Assembly: GCA_964017235.1 (NCBI GenBank)
Contig: OZ024933.1
Coordinates: forward strand, 6,575,962-6,639,961
DNA: 64,000 bases
Source: Sabellastarte sp. h YS-2021
Lineage: Eukaryota; Annelida; Polychaeta; Sabellida; Sabellidae
Reading direction: 5' to 3'
Within the stretch, counting starts at the first letter, position 1, and each line of letters starts with the position of its first letter. A model generated the notes under the pieces. The model had not been told where the DNA came from and made no database searches. It worked only from the letters and a program-made list of their open reading frames with translations. Of this stretch, positions 42,225 through 53,410 are shown piece after piece. The translations under genes and the position numbers were made by a program.

Positions 42225-43346
42225 ATTTGTATCCATCAGTAACCTGAATAGTTAAATTTAAATTTGAAACTTACAGGAGTTCATTATACCACTAACATTC
42301 TGGAGTTAGGGGGATAGTCACTGAAAAAACAGACTTGGGCCACCCATTTAGCTTCACCTGTAATCAGGGACACATTTATGCAGATTGTATGCACAACAGT
42401 ATAGAGAAATCTCCAACATATTTACATACTGTTATTTATATGATGGGGGTTTCCCTCTTGAAAGCATGCTGCCACAGCTGTCATGCTGGGTTTCTAACTG
42501 TGGATCTCTGTTATTGTAGAACACAAATACAGGTATATACAGCCAACACTTGGAAGCCTTTTATGTATATACTTGTTGAGACTTTACTTTGACAACATCA
42601 GAGTGAAAAGTATGTCAACGAATTAAATAGGTGTAATAGTTTCCTAATAGTTTCCCATTTGTGTGAATATTATCTTGTTTTAGTTTTGAGATTTTAAATT
42701 TCCATGGTTTTGAATATATTGTAAAAATTGGTAAAAGTCCCTAAGAGGGCTGTTCCATGTTGGCGATCCAATTGGATACCTTGTTTCTAGTTAATTGGAA
42801 AAATTTAAATTGTTCATGATCCATGGATAAAGAGGGTATATTTTACATTAGCTTTCCAAATGACATTTTGATTGGTACTAAAAAACTTTTGATTGGTTCT
42901 TAAATCTCCCTGAATCACTTATGAACCTTATGAAAGCCTCGCCAATACCAGCATAGGATGGAAAAGATTGATATACAAACTTTATAAAGATAGCTTAGAA
43001 TTGTGTTCCTAAATGTAAGTTCTGCTAATGATAATAGAGGATCACAGAAAACTTTTGACAAATTTAAACAGTATGAATTTATCGGGGTCACAAACGGTTC
43101 TTCTCTACCTCAAGTTTAACCATTGGTTCCAGGCCAGTCCTGAGGGCTCTCAAATGTTATGATCATTGTTATGGACCTCAAAATGAAAAGTTTGACTTCC
43201 GGCCCAACCCTTCCAGACTATTTTCAGGACTTGAAATATATCGCAGAGGGGGATCAGCATAGTGGAACAGCCCTATTAGACTGTAAATTCCATTTGAAAG
43301 ATTATCAATAAAATATAATGTAAAGTGTGCTTGATGGAAAAGATGT
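42225..43346. other. Intron sequence between DIRS copies 4 and 5, nothing recognised
   Basis: Mixed AT-rich sequence without a coding frame or repeat that I can identify. Confidence 0.4.
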
Positions 43347-43536
43347 TTTTATTGCGTTAATACATCCTATCCAATGGACAATTGCTTTACCGGTCGGCGC
43401 GACCGGTCCCGCCAAACGCCAGAAAAAGACGTCCTGTATATACTACCGGCAGGACCGGTCACAGAGTGTGCATTCGCCAGGTGGCGCATCGTACTTCATT
43501 TCCTGTTTACCTATTGACGTCATAGCATCTTTTTCG
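43347..43536 (+). repeat. Left ITR of DIRS copy 5
   Basis: Has ACCGGTCG-GCG-CGACCGGT, TGACGTCA (43515-43522) and, just inside, TTTGGCGCG (43537-43545). Its private variant TTTACCTATTGACGTCA is mirrored in the right ITR. Confidence 0.88.
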
Positions 43537-43660
43537 TTTGGCGCGAAAGAGTGTGCAGAAGATTTTCTTCAGAGATACGCTTTTGAAGTTTTACAACGAA
43601 CTCTTCCAAGTTTCTTGTTTTTTATTAGTACGGAGTAATTCTACAACGTTCCTGATCATT

Positions 43661-45685
43661 ATGTCGTCTCCTGGACAGAAACGAGGTTCTTGCGGGCACG
43701 TTATGGCCCTTTTCGACAACCATAAGAAATGCACGCGTTGTCGTGACAAGGGGGTGGGAGACGACCCGTGTGTGAAGAAGTTGGATTGTAGTATCTGTAA
43801 GGCGTTTACGCCTACTCAGATCCACCAGTTAGCAACCCCCACCTACAAGGAACGGAAAGAACGCTCAAGCCAGAAGAAATCTGAAGAATTAGCAAGTGCG
43901 TCTCCCAAGCTTGTTGATCCGTCTGAGGTTTCACTACTGGGTCCGGTCAATTCAGGGACGCAGTCTCCTGTTGATTCTACACCCAAGCACAAGAAGAAGC
44001 GTTCTGATGGTTCCCCAAGGTCTAGTAAACGGAAGCACAGCAGTAAGCCTACTTCAGACGACCTCAAGTCCCTTGATGACAAGTGGAGTGAGAGATTTTC
44101 CCGTCTGGAAGCAATGCTGGTTAACCAGTCATTTGCTGTCCCTGTGAGACCGGTGAATTCTGCTTCTGTGGTGCCCAGAGAACACCCCTTCTTTGATCCG
44201 GGTGCTTCTTCAAGTGTTATGTTTTCTGAGGGCACTAGTGACGTTGCTACGCAGTTGACGGCTACCCAACCTCCGCTGGGGGTTCCCGGTACACAAGCTG
44301 TGAAGGAAGGGAATGAGAGTGCTACCCACCCTGTTCAGGGCCCCGGTACCTCTGAGACTGTTGCCACCCAACCTTTACTGGTTCCCGGTGCAGGGACTGC
44401 CACCCAGCCTCCACAGGCTTCCGGTGCGGGTCCTGAGGTTCTGCCTTCCGGTTATGAAACTACGCTGTCTAACCAGTCGCCTCCCATTGGTCAGAATTCT
44501 GAGGTTGCTAGGCAATCTGACAGTGAGGCTGAGGTGGATGCGGAACCGGCTTCACCGGCTAGTGTTCACTACCAGGGTGATGTACCGGAAACTAACACTG
44601 ACCAGGATCTATCTGAAGATGCCAACTACCGGGAAACCTTGAGAGGGGTGAGGAGTTTCATGGGCTGGCATCACATCCCGGATTATGACACCTCAGCTGC
44701 ATCTATGGATGACAATCCCTTTGCCGGTTCTAGAGTGAAGACTACCGGTAAAGTGTCAGTAAAATTGCCGGTGGATGAATGGCTTTGTTAAAAGCTGGAG
44801 AAACTTAATATAACCATTGCTGAAGGTTATCCATCCAGGAATACAGAAACCAGTGGTCTGCTGCGTGACCAATTTGTCAAGACACCCCGTACTTCCAAGT
44901 GGTACGACATGCAAGCTGTTAAGAGGGATGCGTCTACCCAGGCTGTTGGTGACTGGTCTCCGGAACCGGCAAAGCTTAACAGTATGTTTTCTAGAGTTGC
45001 AAGATGCAGTTTACCTTCTGCTCCAGCTTCCAGGACCTTCAGCCAGGACACCCTTAGAAGGTGGGAGAGGTCATTCAGAGAACAATCAGTGATGTGTAAT
45101 CACGCTGCTGGCCTCTCTAGATGCCTTACCAAAGTACAGGACTCCATGGTCACCCAGTTAAAGTCCCTCAGGTTCGATTCCTCAAAGGGTAAAGGTGCTG
45201 AGAAACAACAACAAGCTGTTGAAGAACTGGAATATCTGGTTACGTTTAACCGGTCAATTTCCCAGGCTATGCAGCGTACCATGCAGGATTTGTCAGAGGG
45301 AGTCTTTATTAGCATGGCTAATCTTACCCTGGCCCGGCGAGACAGTTATTTAGAGTTCATAAGGGGTGGCATTAAACCGGACATCTTGTCTGCCTTACGT
45401 ACGTCTCCAGTTCACCAACTATCACTCTTCCCGGACAGCTTACTGGTCAAAGCTGAGGAGGAAATCTTACGTAGTGAAGAGAGGCGTTCTGCTGGTACCA
45501 CACCAAGGAAACCTGGACGTTTTCATCCATATGTCTCCGCAAATCGAACCCCTCACCAGCCGGACCGGAAGCCCACTACTCCGGCATGGAAGCAGATTAG
45601 AGACCGGCAAACTGCTCAGAAAGGTGGTGGTAAAGCCTCAAACTTCATCCAGAAGCCGGCCAGGGGATTTAAAAAGCATAAATGA
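43661..45685 (+). pseudogene. gag: DIRS gag, copy 5, one nonsense codon
   Basis: 674 codons in one frame from ATG 43661 to TGA 45683-45685, interrupted only by TAA at 44789-44791, where other copies have AAG or AGG (WLC-K/R). Finger: CGH, FDNH, CTRC, C-x2-C. The linker has T-Q-P-V/L and V-P-G-T/A repeats. The C-terminal half is intact (DMQAVK, FNRSISQAMQRT, ARRDSYLEFI) with a basic tail KGFKKHK... ending in the leaky-stop context. Confidence 0.88.
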
Positions 45686-45691
45686 CAATCA
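45683..45691 (+). other. Leaky-stop context at gag end, copy 5 (UGA CAA UCA)
   Basis: AAA TGA CAA TCA. The frame after the stop is open for about 390 codons and has about 20 cysteines in its first 100 residues, then overlaps RT until the insertion at 46844. Confidence 0.6.
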
Positions 45692-47895
45692 CTGTTTTGC
45701 AAATGTGGTCGGATTGGTGAACTCTGTAAATGTATCCGACAAGATGGAGGGCTTGAACCCACCACCACCAGTGACAAACAAGAGCGAGACTGTGTTTCCA
45801 CATGTAAACTCTTTTGTTGCAAGTGTTCCTTTTGCCAGCGGGTCACCGCAAAAGAAAGGTGTAAATCCCGTTTATTGTCAATCTATCAGAGAAATAAACC
45901 ATGTGAAAGATGTTTCCTGTGTAGATCACTTGAGTTTTGTAAAAATTGTCACAAATGTCCCAACTGTTGTCACAAATCTTCCTGTAGGGGCAAGACTTCA
46001 GCATTTTTGGGAGAAGTGGGAAGCTCTGGGTGCGAGTCCAAAAATTATCAGAATACTGAGAGAGGGCTACACCCTTCCCTTCCTGTTCAGACCCAACCTA
46101 ACCAGGTCACCAATGGTCATCAGCAAATATGTAAACCCCCAAAGACAATCCCTCCTTTTGGAGGCACTGACTCAGCTAACAAACAAGAATGCAGTAGAAC
46201 CGGTAACAAATCAGACCTCCCTAGGGTTTTACAACCGGCTATTTTTGGTTCCCAAACCCAACAACCGGTGGAGACCTATCTTGGACCTGAGCACTTTGAA
46301 CACCTTTTTAAACACAGAGTCGTTCAAGATGGAGACCCCAGAGACAATAAGAACCTCCCTACAGGCAGGGGAGTGGGTCACATCCATAGATTTCAAAGAC
46401 GCTTACTTCCACATACCAATTCACAGTCAGTCAAGGAAGTACATGCGTTTTCACATTCAGGGCCAATCCTACCAGTTCAAGGCCCTGCCCTTTGGCCTTT
46501 CCACAGCACCCATGGAGTTCACAGTGGTGGCCAAAGAGGTCAAGCTCATGGCCTTACGACAGGGTATAAGAATCCACCAGTACCTAGACGACTGGCTGGT
46601 GAGGGCCTCTACCCTCCACACCTGTCTCCAGCATACTCAAACCCTGGTCACACTTTGTCAGGAACTAGGGTGGCTGGTGAACAGGGAAAAGTCAGAACTG
46701 GCACCCAAGCAGGTTTTCAACTTCGTAGGTTACCAGTTCGACCTGAAAGAGGGCAAGGTCAGACCAACAGAAGAACGTTGGCAGGCCTTGACAGACAAGA
46801 TCAGATCAATGATGTCGGATCCGGTTTGTCCGGTCCGGAAATTCAACGTCCCTCATAGGTCTCCTCACAGCAACAGAGAAACAAGTCCACTTAGGGCGAC
46901 TCCACATGAGACCCATACAGTGGCACTTGAAAAACAATTGGAGGGTCCCAGAGTCACTGGAAAAGGTGATACCGGTCCCCAAGTCCCTCCACCCTCATCT
47001 AAGGTGGTGGCTGGAGGAAAGCAATGTGCTACTAGGTCAACCATTACACCCTCTAAAACATGCTCTGCAGATCTTTACAGACGCATCAAACGAAGGGTGG
47101 GGCGCTCACTTGGGCGACCACACTGCAAGGGGAGCCTGGTCCCTTCCAGAAAGCAAGTTGCACATAAACCACTTAGAGCTAAAAGCCGTTTTTCTAGCTC
47201 TAAAGGAGTTTCGAACCCTGGTCTGCAACAAGACTGTGTTGATAGCTACAGACAACACAACAGTGGTTGCCTATATCAACAAAGAAGGGGGGATGAAGTC
47301 GGGGTCACTGTGTGCCCTACTGTGGAGAATCCTGTCCTGGTGCACCAGTCAACAGGTAACCCTCAGGGCACGTCACATCCCCGGCCGGCTGAACGTGATA
47401 GCAGACAAGCTATCCAGACTTGGCCAGACCATTCAAACAGAGTGGTCACTTCATCCAGCAGTACTCCAAGCTGTATGTGCAAGGTGGCACCAGCCAAAAG
47501 TGGACCTGTTTGCCACCAGGTTCAACAACAAACTACCTCAGTTTGTGTCACCGGTGCCAGACCCCCAGGCTTGGGCAGTGGATGCACTCAGTCTCTCCTG
47601 GGAGTACCTGGACCCATACGCCTTCCCACCGGCAGCCATCTTGGGCAAAGTGGTGGAGAAGCTCCAGGACTACCCCTGCAACAGAATAATCCTGATTGCC
47701 CCAGGGTGGCCCAACATGCCCTGGTTTTGGGACCTGGTAGCAATGTCAAGCCAGATCCCACTCTGTCTGCCCAGCATACCAAATCTTGTGTCTCAGCCAT
47801 TCAACCAGGTCCTTCACAGGAACCTGTCGAATCTGAACCTACATGCCTGGCTCCTAGAGCCTCAGCAATCAAGGAGCAAGGCTTCTCTGAGGTAG
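45686..47895 (+). pseudogene. DIRS RT-RNase H-methyltransferase, copy 5, one frameshift
   Basis: RT runs in the +1 frame relative to gag: LPVGARL, KPNNRWRPILDLS, LPFGLSTAPMEF and YLDDW. At about 46844 one extra base (AAATTCAACG for AAATTTATG) shifts RT into the overlapping YR frame. RNase H and the methyltransferase continue in a third frame from about 46860 to 47895 (FTDASNEGWG, LELKAV, ATDNTT, IADKLSR, APGWPNMPWF). A TAG at 47893-47895 trims about 30 residues compared with copy 4. Confidence 0.88.
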
Positions 47896-48929
47896 TGGCA
47901 GCACGAATTGAGGCTCCTCAAAGAAGATCAACCAGATCTGTCTATGAGGCAAAGTGGACCATTTTTACAAAGTGGTGCCTCAGTAATCAGGTGGACTTTA
48001 GGGCACCACCTCTGAAAGCCATTGCTGACTTCCTCCTGCACTTGTTCCAGGACAAGAAGTTACAACCAGGCACTATTGATGGCTACAGATCAGCCATTGC
48101 TGACAAACTGGGCAATTCCACCATTAATGTCAGCAAAGATGAGAATCTCACTCGTCTCCTGGATAGTTTCCATAGAGACAGACCTAAGGGCAGGAGGGGC
48201 ATCCCCTCCTGGAACCTTTCACTGGTTTTACATCAGCTCACAAAGGCTCCTTTTGAACCCCTGAAAGAGTCCTCCTTGAAACATTTAACTTTCAAGACTG
48301 TTTTCCTACTGGCTTTGGGTTCAGGTAAACGCAGGAGTGAGATCCATGCTTGGTTACATAAGAACATCAGACACCAGTCAGACTGGTCTAAGGTGTCTTT
48401 GTACCCCTCACCCAGCTTCCTATCCAAGAATCAGCTGGCTAAGGAAGGTCCAGATAGTGTGGCACCAGTGGTCATCCCAGCCCTGGCACCATCCCTGGAT
48501 AGGTCACTCAAGGGTGACAGGTCCCTATGTCCAGTTAGAGCCCTGCGTTACTACTTGGACAGGACTGCAGACCTCAGGCAGAATAAGGAGTTAGTCTTTG
48601 TCTCCTTCAAGAAGGGTTTTGATAAAGACATCTCGCCTGCCACCATCTCCTCATGGATCAAACAGACTGTGGTTCTGTGCTATGAGCTCTCTGACCAGGA
48701 GGCCCTCACCTTACATCAGGTTAAAGCCCATGATGTTAGGGCCTTTGCTGCTTCTAAGGCTTTCCAATCAGGGATCTCCTTAGATCAGATCTTGTCAGCC
48801 TGCCACTGGAAATCTCACCACACCTTCACCCAATTCTATTTGAAGGATGTTGCCTGGGCTGACTCAGAGCTTTTCCACCTGGGACCTGTAGTGGCTGCCC
48901 AGCAGGTGCACCACCAGGCCCAGAAGTGA
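45686..48929 (+). CDS. Cys-rich module plus tyrosine recombinase frame, copy 5
   Basis: The gag frame after the UGA carries a dense Cys module (nine-cysteine cluster at 45902-45985 plus several upstream CxxC pairs). It runs over RT to the insertion at about 46844 and resumes one frame over, open to 48929. The YR domain (about 47850-48929) is intact: GKRRSEIHAW, HDVR, CHW, QFYLKD. An uninterrupted YR could still be made from an internal start, but not as a continuous readthrough product from this copy. Confidence 0.75.
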
Positions 48930-49314
48930 GGAGATGTTGTATATATGTAAATATGTACATATTGTAAATATGCTAGATATGTACATAATGTAAATATGTT
49001 GAATGTACATATATGTTCAAAAAAAAAAAAAAAAAAAAAAAAAACTGTGACTTGCTTCCTTTGGGAAGTTTATTTCTTCTGGGACTGAACTCAGCCCCTC
49101 TCTCTCTATCTTTCCAACTCAGACCAACTCTGAAAGGAAAGAAAAAAAGGGGGGGGGGCAACGTCGGTAGGCTCCCGGTTAACCGGTGAGTTAGTGACCG
49201 ACCCTGACCTTTCAGGGTTCTCTGACCCTGGGTCAAATGGGCTTGTTAAAAATTGTTGTTATGAGTTCACATAAGTCCCTAGCTGCTTACCCGCCTACCA
49301 AGCGGTAGTTATTC
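48930..49314 (+). repeat. 3' UTR of DIRS copy 5
   Basis: TGTAAATATG-rich, then a 26-nt A-tract (49019-49044), the hairpin CTTCC-TTTG-GGAAG (49055-49068), a CT-rich tract and A7G10 (49142-49158). Confidence 0.8.
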
Positions 49315-49410
49315 AGCAATTGTCCATTGGATAGGATGTATTAACGCAATAAAATTGCAAATTTAATAAGTAAATTAAATTTTTATAAGTTAATACCCTA
49401 TCCAATGGAC
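49315..49410 (+). repeat. ICR of DIRS copy 5
   Basis: Same joined-end structure as in copies 1, 2 and 4. Confidence 0.9.
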
Positions 49411-49472
49411 AGGCAAGGCCCACCCAACCGGCCCCGCTATCAGCTTACTAGGGGTCTTACTAGGATTAGACA

Positions 49473-49685
49473 CGAAAAAGATGCTATGACGTCAATAGGT
49501 AAACAGGAAATGAAGTACGATGCGCCACCTGGCGAATGCACACTCTGTGACCGGTCCTGCCGGTAGTATATACAGGACGTCTTTTTCTGGCGTTTGGCGG
49601 GACCGGTCGCGCCGACCGGTAAAGCAATTGTCCATTGGATAGGGTATTAACTTATAAAAATTTAATTTACTTATTAAATTTGCAA
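49473..49685 (-). repeat. Right ITR of DIRS copy 5
   Basis: Complement of 43347-43536, including the private CAATAGGTAAACAGG variant, with the AT-rich outer end. Confidence 0.9.
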
Positions 49686-49799
49686 TTTTTGTGGTGTATG
49701 GAAAAATGTGTCCCGGACAATATGTCCTGGAAAAAATGCCTGCTGCATATTTTGTATCTCTGAAAAAATGTCTCCTAAGAAATAAAAACAAGTAATATA

Positions 49800-49846
49800 G
49801 CTAGACCAAGGACGCATCTGTGGCCAGATGCAAGTTGTATCCACAG
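49800..49846 (+). repeat. 46-bp sequence with inverted copy at 57527-57573
   Basis: CTAGACCAAGGACGCATCTG and the following GGCCAGATGCAAG match the complement of 57527-57573 with two or three differences. The surrounding 49686-50255 shows nothing else that I recognise. Confidence 0.75.
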
Positions 49847-50257
49847 GAAAAGGGCAACTAACATGGTTTTGTAGATAAACTGCATTTTTCAAGATGGTAG
49901 CGAGAATAAGAAAATTCTAAATTATTCACAGACATTAAAGGAGTAGTCCTTGTTATCCAGTGGGCCAAAGTCACTCTATATGTTATAGTTTTCAAGATAA
50001 ATAACAGTTTCCATTTCCGTCAAAATTCAAGAATGCGGCCAAAATTTGGAGAAGTCATAATTTTTCAGATGTCCTAGAGGAGTAGTGTACTAAGTACTAA
50101 TGCAGTGCAACACTCATATATTACGGTTTTGGAAATTAACAACATTTTCTATTTAGTTTCAAGAAAAGTTACCCTTTAAACTATACCAACTATGACAAGA
50201 TCTAAACTGAATGATGCTGATGTTATTACATGTTATTTGTACATATTTAGTATGTTT

Positions 50258-50490
50258 TGTCATGGTGGTGTAGTGGTAACACACTCACCTCCCACCTCTG
50301 AGGTTGGCTGTTCAAACCCCAAACCTTATGTTGGAAAGTTGGTCATTGCTTACCCATGATTGGCAGTTTACAGTACAGAACCTTGACCAACTGTATGTAT
50401 TGGTTTACTCTGCCCACAAAACTACCCATCATGATATGTTCTGTATAGTGTTGAAAGCACATAAAACCCAAATAAATAAAGTATGTTTTT
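50258..50490 (+). mobile_element. tRNA-derived SINE
   Basis: Box A-like TGGTGTAGTGG (about 50266) and box B-like GGCTGTTCAAACCCC (about 50303), spaced as in tRNA promoters, with a tRNA-unrelated body and a 3' end ACCCAAATAAATAAA. The cloverleaf is not intact, so this is a SINE rather than a tRNA gene. Confidence 0.7.
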
Positions 50491-51374
50491 TCAATTCCAA
50501 AGATGGGTTTTTATTTGCCACATCCCACTGTGATATTTTTGCATAGAAAATAAATTGTTTATAAATATTTTTCTTTGGCAGCATTTTTTCTGGAATACAA
50601 CATATGCGGGATTTATTCTTTCGAGGAGGTATGGTTTCAGGAGGTATTCTTTCTGGGAGATCTTTTACCAGTAGACATTTTCGCTTGATTTGTTTTTCCT
50701 TAACAACTAGATCTAGAAAATTGATAATATACCTTCACACCCCAACTGTAATGAAATATGCTGAAACAAATTCATTTATAAAAAGACTACAAAATAGTGA
50801 CAATTATTATAACCTATTTATAAGGTATTGACAGAAGAAAATTTTATGAAACTTTATGAAAAAGGTTTCGAGCTGCATATCCTGGGGAGAGAAGTGAAAT
50901 GTGAAAGAAATTATTCAAAAGAAAAACAACTACAATTTTAGACTACAAACATAAAAAATACTCAACACCTTAATTCCCCTTTTATTTAGACATACATGAT
51001 ACTGAATCACCCATGATATATATCATATATATACTGATAAGCAGCACATTCTCTTGAAAGTGCATTTTAACTACATGGAAATGAGAGGTCCCACAGAGCT
51101 CATGGGGATTGTATTTTACACACACCAGTATTCTGGAGAATGCAACTGTTGGATTAAATATAGAACTATGCTATAGATATAAGAGTGGGGCTTTTTTATT
51201 GGCTTAAAAAGTGCACAGGAATTCCTGAGTTCTTTAGTTATTTTTTTAACGCTAGGCGGACAGTCACTTCCTGAAGTGAGTGAGAAAAGTCCTTTTGTCA
51301 GGGCTGACTGTTTCTTCAAAAGTCATACAGTACTCATATATTTCACAAAAGACAAAAGGACTTGGTGAAAGTCT
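50491..51374. other. Intron sequence, nothing recognised
   Basis: AT-rich with no gene or tandem array seen. Confidence 0.4.
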
Positions 51375-51511
51375 AGGTCTTGTAAGACTACTGTACAATT
51401 TTGGCAAAAGTTCATGGGGTGGACATTGCGCATGATAATGTGTGTTCCTCTATGCTATCCTGTTTCTATTCATATGTCGCAGCTACTATCAACAGGGCGT
51501 CCTATTTCTAG
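51375..51511. repeat. 135-bp repeat, second copy
   Basis: Partner of 32565-32700, ending 19 bp before exon c and so forming part of its acceptor region. Confidence 0.8.
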
Positions 51512-51530
51512 TTTTGTTAAAATGCTGCAG

Positions 51531-51685
51531 ATAAAGGTTCCTCTGCAAATGTGAGATCAAATCCAGAATTGAAAGCGCCCGCTGCCGTGAAGCCCAAGTC
51601 TGCAACAGCAAAAGCAAGTTATCATGGCAAGTATGGTGTGATGGCAGAAAGTAGCAGCTCCAGTGAGGAGCACTTCAGTATGGAG
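51531..51685 (+). CDS. Coding exon of host gene (exon c), Ser/Lys/Ala-rich
   Basis: 155 nt between acceptor ATGCTGCAG and donor GTGAGT. With the base carried from exon b it reads DKGSSANVRSNPELKAP, an Ala/Lys-rich part and SESSS-like acidic serine sequence to HFSME, ending in phase 0. Likely intrinsically disordered. No family recognised. Confidence 0.75.
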
Positions 51686-51936
51686 GTGAGTGAATACTCT
51701 GAAGCAGAGGTAATGTACACCACCCAACTAAAACACAGTGCATCTGGTTAAGTAAAGTACATAACAAAGTTGGTACACCATCCACAAAAATACAGTGCAT
51801 CTGAAGTGTAGTACAAAGGCAAATTCATACACCACACAACAAAAATACATTTTGTCTAGTTAAGTATAGTAGATAAGGAAATTTGTACAATACCCAGTTA
51901 AATGTGGTGCTTCTTGTTAAAGTATTTGTACACTGT

Positions 51937-52160
51937 GTTGGAAGTGTAATGGTAAGAGATTTTGCTCCTACACCTCAGGTCCTGTGTTTGAACTTCTGCA
52001 AAGGCCTAAAATGGGAGAGTTCATTGTATAAATTGATGTCCAGTGGTTGTCAGAGCAGAATCTTCAGCAGGAATGTGTAGATGTCTTTCGTCCTTTGAAA
52101 CTACCCCTGGTGATAGGACTAATAGAATGTGTGAAAAGCTATGTTTCCCTAAAATAAATT
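51937..52160 (+). mobile_element. Second tRNA-derived SINE, degraded
   Basis: Box A-like GAAGTGTAATGGTAAGAG and box B-like GTGTTTGAACTTC, then a body ending CTAAAATAAATTC. It lies in the intron between exons c and d. Confidence 0.5.
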
Positions 52161-52216
52161 CATAAAACTTGTATCTATGGTTACATAATGTGTGTATAGG
52201 TGTAGTTTTCTCTCAG

Positions 52217-52388
52217 TTGCAGCCCATTTCTGGTGGTAATGAGGGTCGTGTAGAGAACTGGGACTCAGAAGTTCCTACCCCGGAAATGTCACAGGAAGAC
52301 GCGATGCTCCCCTCACAAGCAACACAGGACTTTGAAAACAACATGGGCCTGGATGACTTTGGGTACAGTGGATATGCAGGCTATGGGG
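52217..52388 (+). CDS. Coding exon of host gene (exon d), acidic with GY repeats
   Basis: 172 nt between TTTTCTCTCAG and GTAAGTG. It reads LQPISGGNEGRVENWDSEVP onward, an acidic Met/Gln-rich part, then FGYSGYAGYG. Phase 0 in, phase 1 out, as required by exon e. Two GYAGYGG-like DNA echoes just downstream (about 52425 and 52505) look like decayed duplications of the exon end. Confidence 0.78.
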
Positions 52389-53073
52389 GTAAGTGTGACC
52401 CAGTCATAAGGATTTTGATAGCTTTGGATGTGGGGAATATGCAGGCTATGGAAGTAAGTATGACCTGGATTTATAGGGCTTGATGTTTTTGTGATACTGA
52501 GCTTATGCTGGCTACGGAGGGAAGTGTGAACAAGACATTATGATTGTTATTACTGGGTATTGATGATATTCATGCTATGGTGGGAATTGGGACCTAGTTT
52601 TGAATAGTTACAGTGGGACATATCATTTAAAATATATGATTTTTATTGTGGGGCTTACATACTCTGTTCTTAGCAACTTGTAATTCACAAGACCAGTATA
52701 AACCCTTGACTAAGAAATTTTTGGTGTTCTATTGAAACAGTGTCATTTTGTGTCTTCTATTATTGACTTGGATAATGTTATGTCAATGTCATTCAGGTGT
52801 GTAAAACTGTGATAAGTGGGCATTGTACAGGAATTTTACCTTTTATATCTACATCCTTGATACACATAACATTGCTAGACATATGTCAGTTCAAAATGTA
52901 CAAATTGTTTATAGAAAAAGTGGACATTTTATGTATAATATAATGTGTGACATTTTGTACAACTTAAATTTCAGGATCTTCTTTCTTGGTAATATTTTAA
53001 ATATCAATTTAACATAATTCGTTCATTTTATGTGTGGTGCATTGTGTAAAATGTTGAATAATTTATATTTCAG

Positions 53074-53229
53074 GCACCTCTGACTTGGATCCCTTGCCCT
53101 CTCTGCACCAAGACACCACTCTGGCCCATTCTTCCGCCTCCCAAATGAGTGGAATCTCCAAGTCACACAGAGGCATGTAGAAACGACAACAGTGAAATGG
53201 TGCAGCCATGTATACATTCAACAAACCAG
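53074..53229 (+). CDS. Terminal coding exon of host gene (exon e)
   Basis: After acceptor TTATATTTCAG and one carried base it reads GTSDLDPLPSLHQDTTLAHS then SASQMSGISKSHRGM and stops at TAG 53178-53180. A strong donor-like CAGGTAAGC follows at 53227-53235, 49 nt after the stop, so a 3' UTR intron is possible; the exon end at 53229 is inferred from it. The C-terminal protein parts together are acidic and low-complexity, without a domain I can name. Confidence 0.72.
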
Positions 53230-53274
53230 GTAAGCCAAGTGATAATGAGGAAGTTATATATAATAGGAAAACTT

Positions 53275-53410
53275 CCCGAATGACATATACAGAAAAAATA
53301 TATCACGAATGAAGGTAACAATATTATACGAGTGCGTAGCACGAGTATTATATTGTTAATCTTCATGAGTGATATATTTTTATTTTTTTTTAAGTGTATA
53401 TGTCTGATGA
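53275..53410. repeat. Fold-back (MITE-like) palindrome
   Basis: A long imperfect inverted repeat centred on GCGTAGCACG at about 53338, with arms ATATATCAC...AACAATATTATACGAGTG and their complement. Outer arms ACATATAC/GTATATGT extend it to about 135 bp. Confidence 0.7.

Larger units (their letters stand above)
43347..49685 (+). mobile_element. DIRS family A copy 5, full-length with few lesions
   Basis: 6,339 bp with matching ITRs and an ICR. Lesions: one nonsense codon in gag (44789), a one-base insertion in the RT region (about 46844) and an early stop at the end of the methyltransferase (47893-47895). It is in the same host intron and orientation as copy 4, 1.1 kb downstream of it. Confidence 0.9.

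Noticed and set aside
45366-48929. A single 1,187-codon protein
   Set aside because: It is an artefact: RT is joined to the overlapping YR frame by a one-base insertion near 46844, and it begins inside gag in another frame.
50258-50340. Functional tRNA gene
   Set aside because: Box A and box B are present, but a full cloverleaf and acceptor pairing are not, and a SINE body and tail follow.
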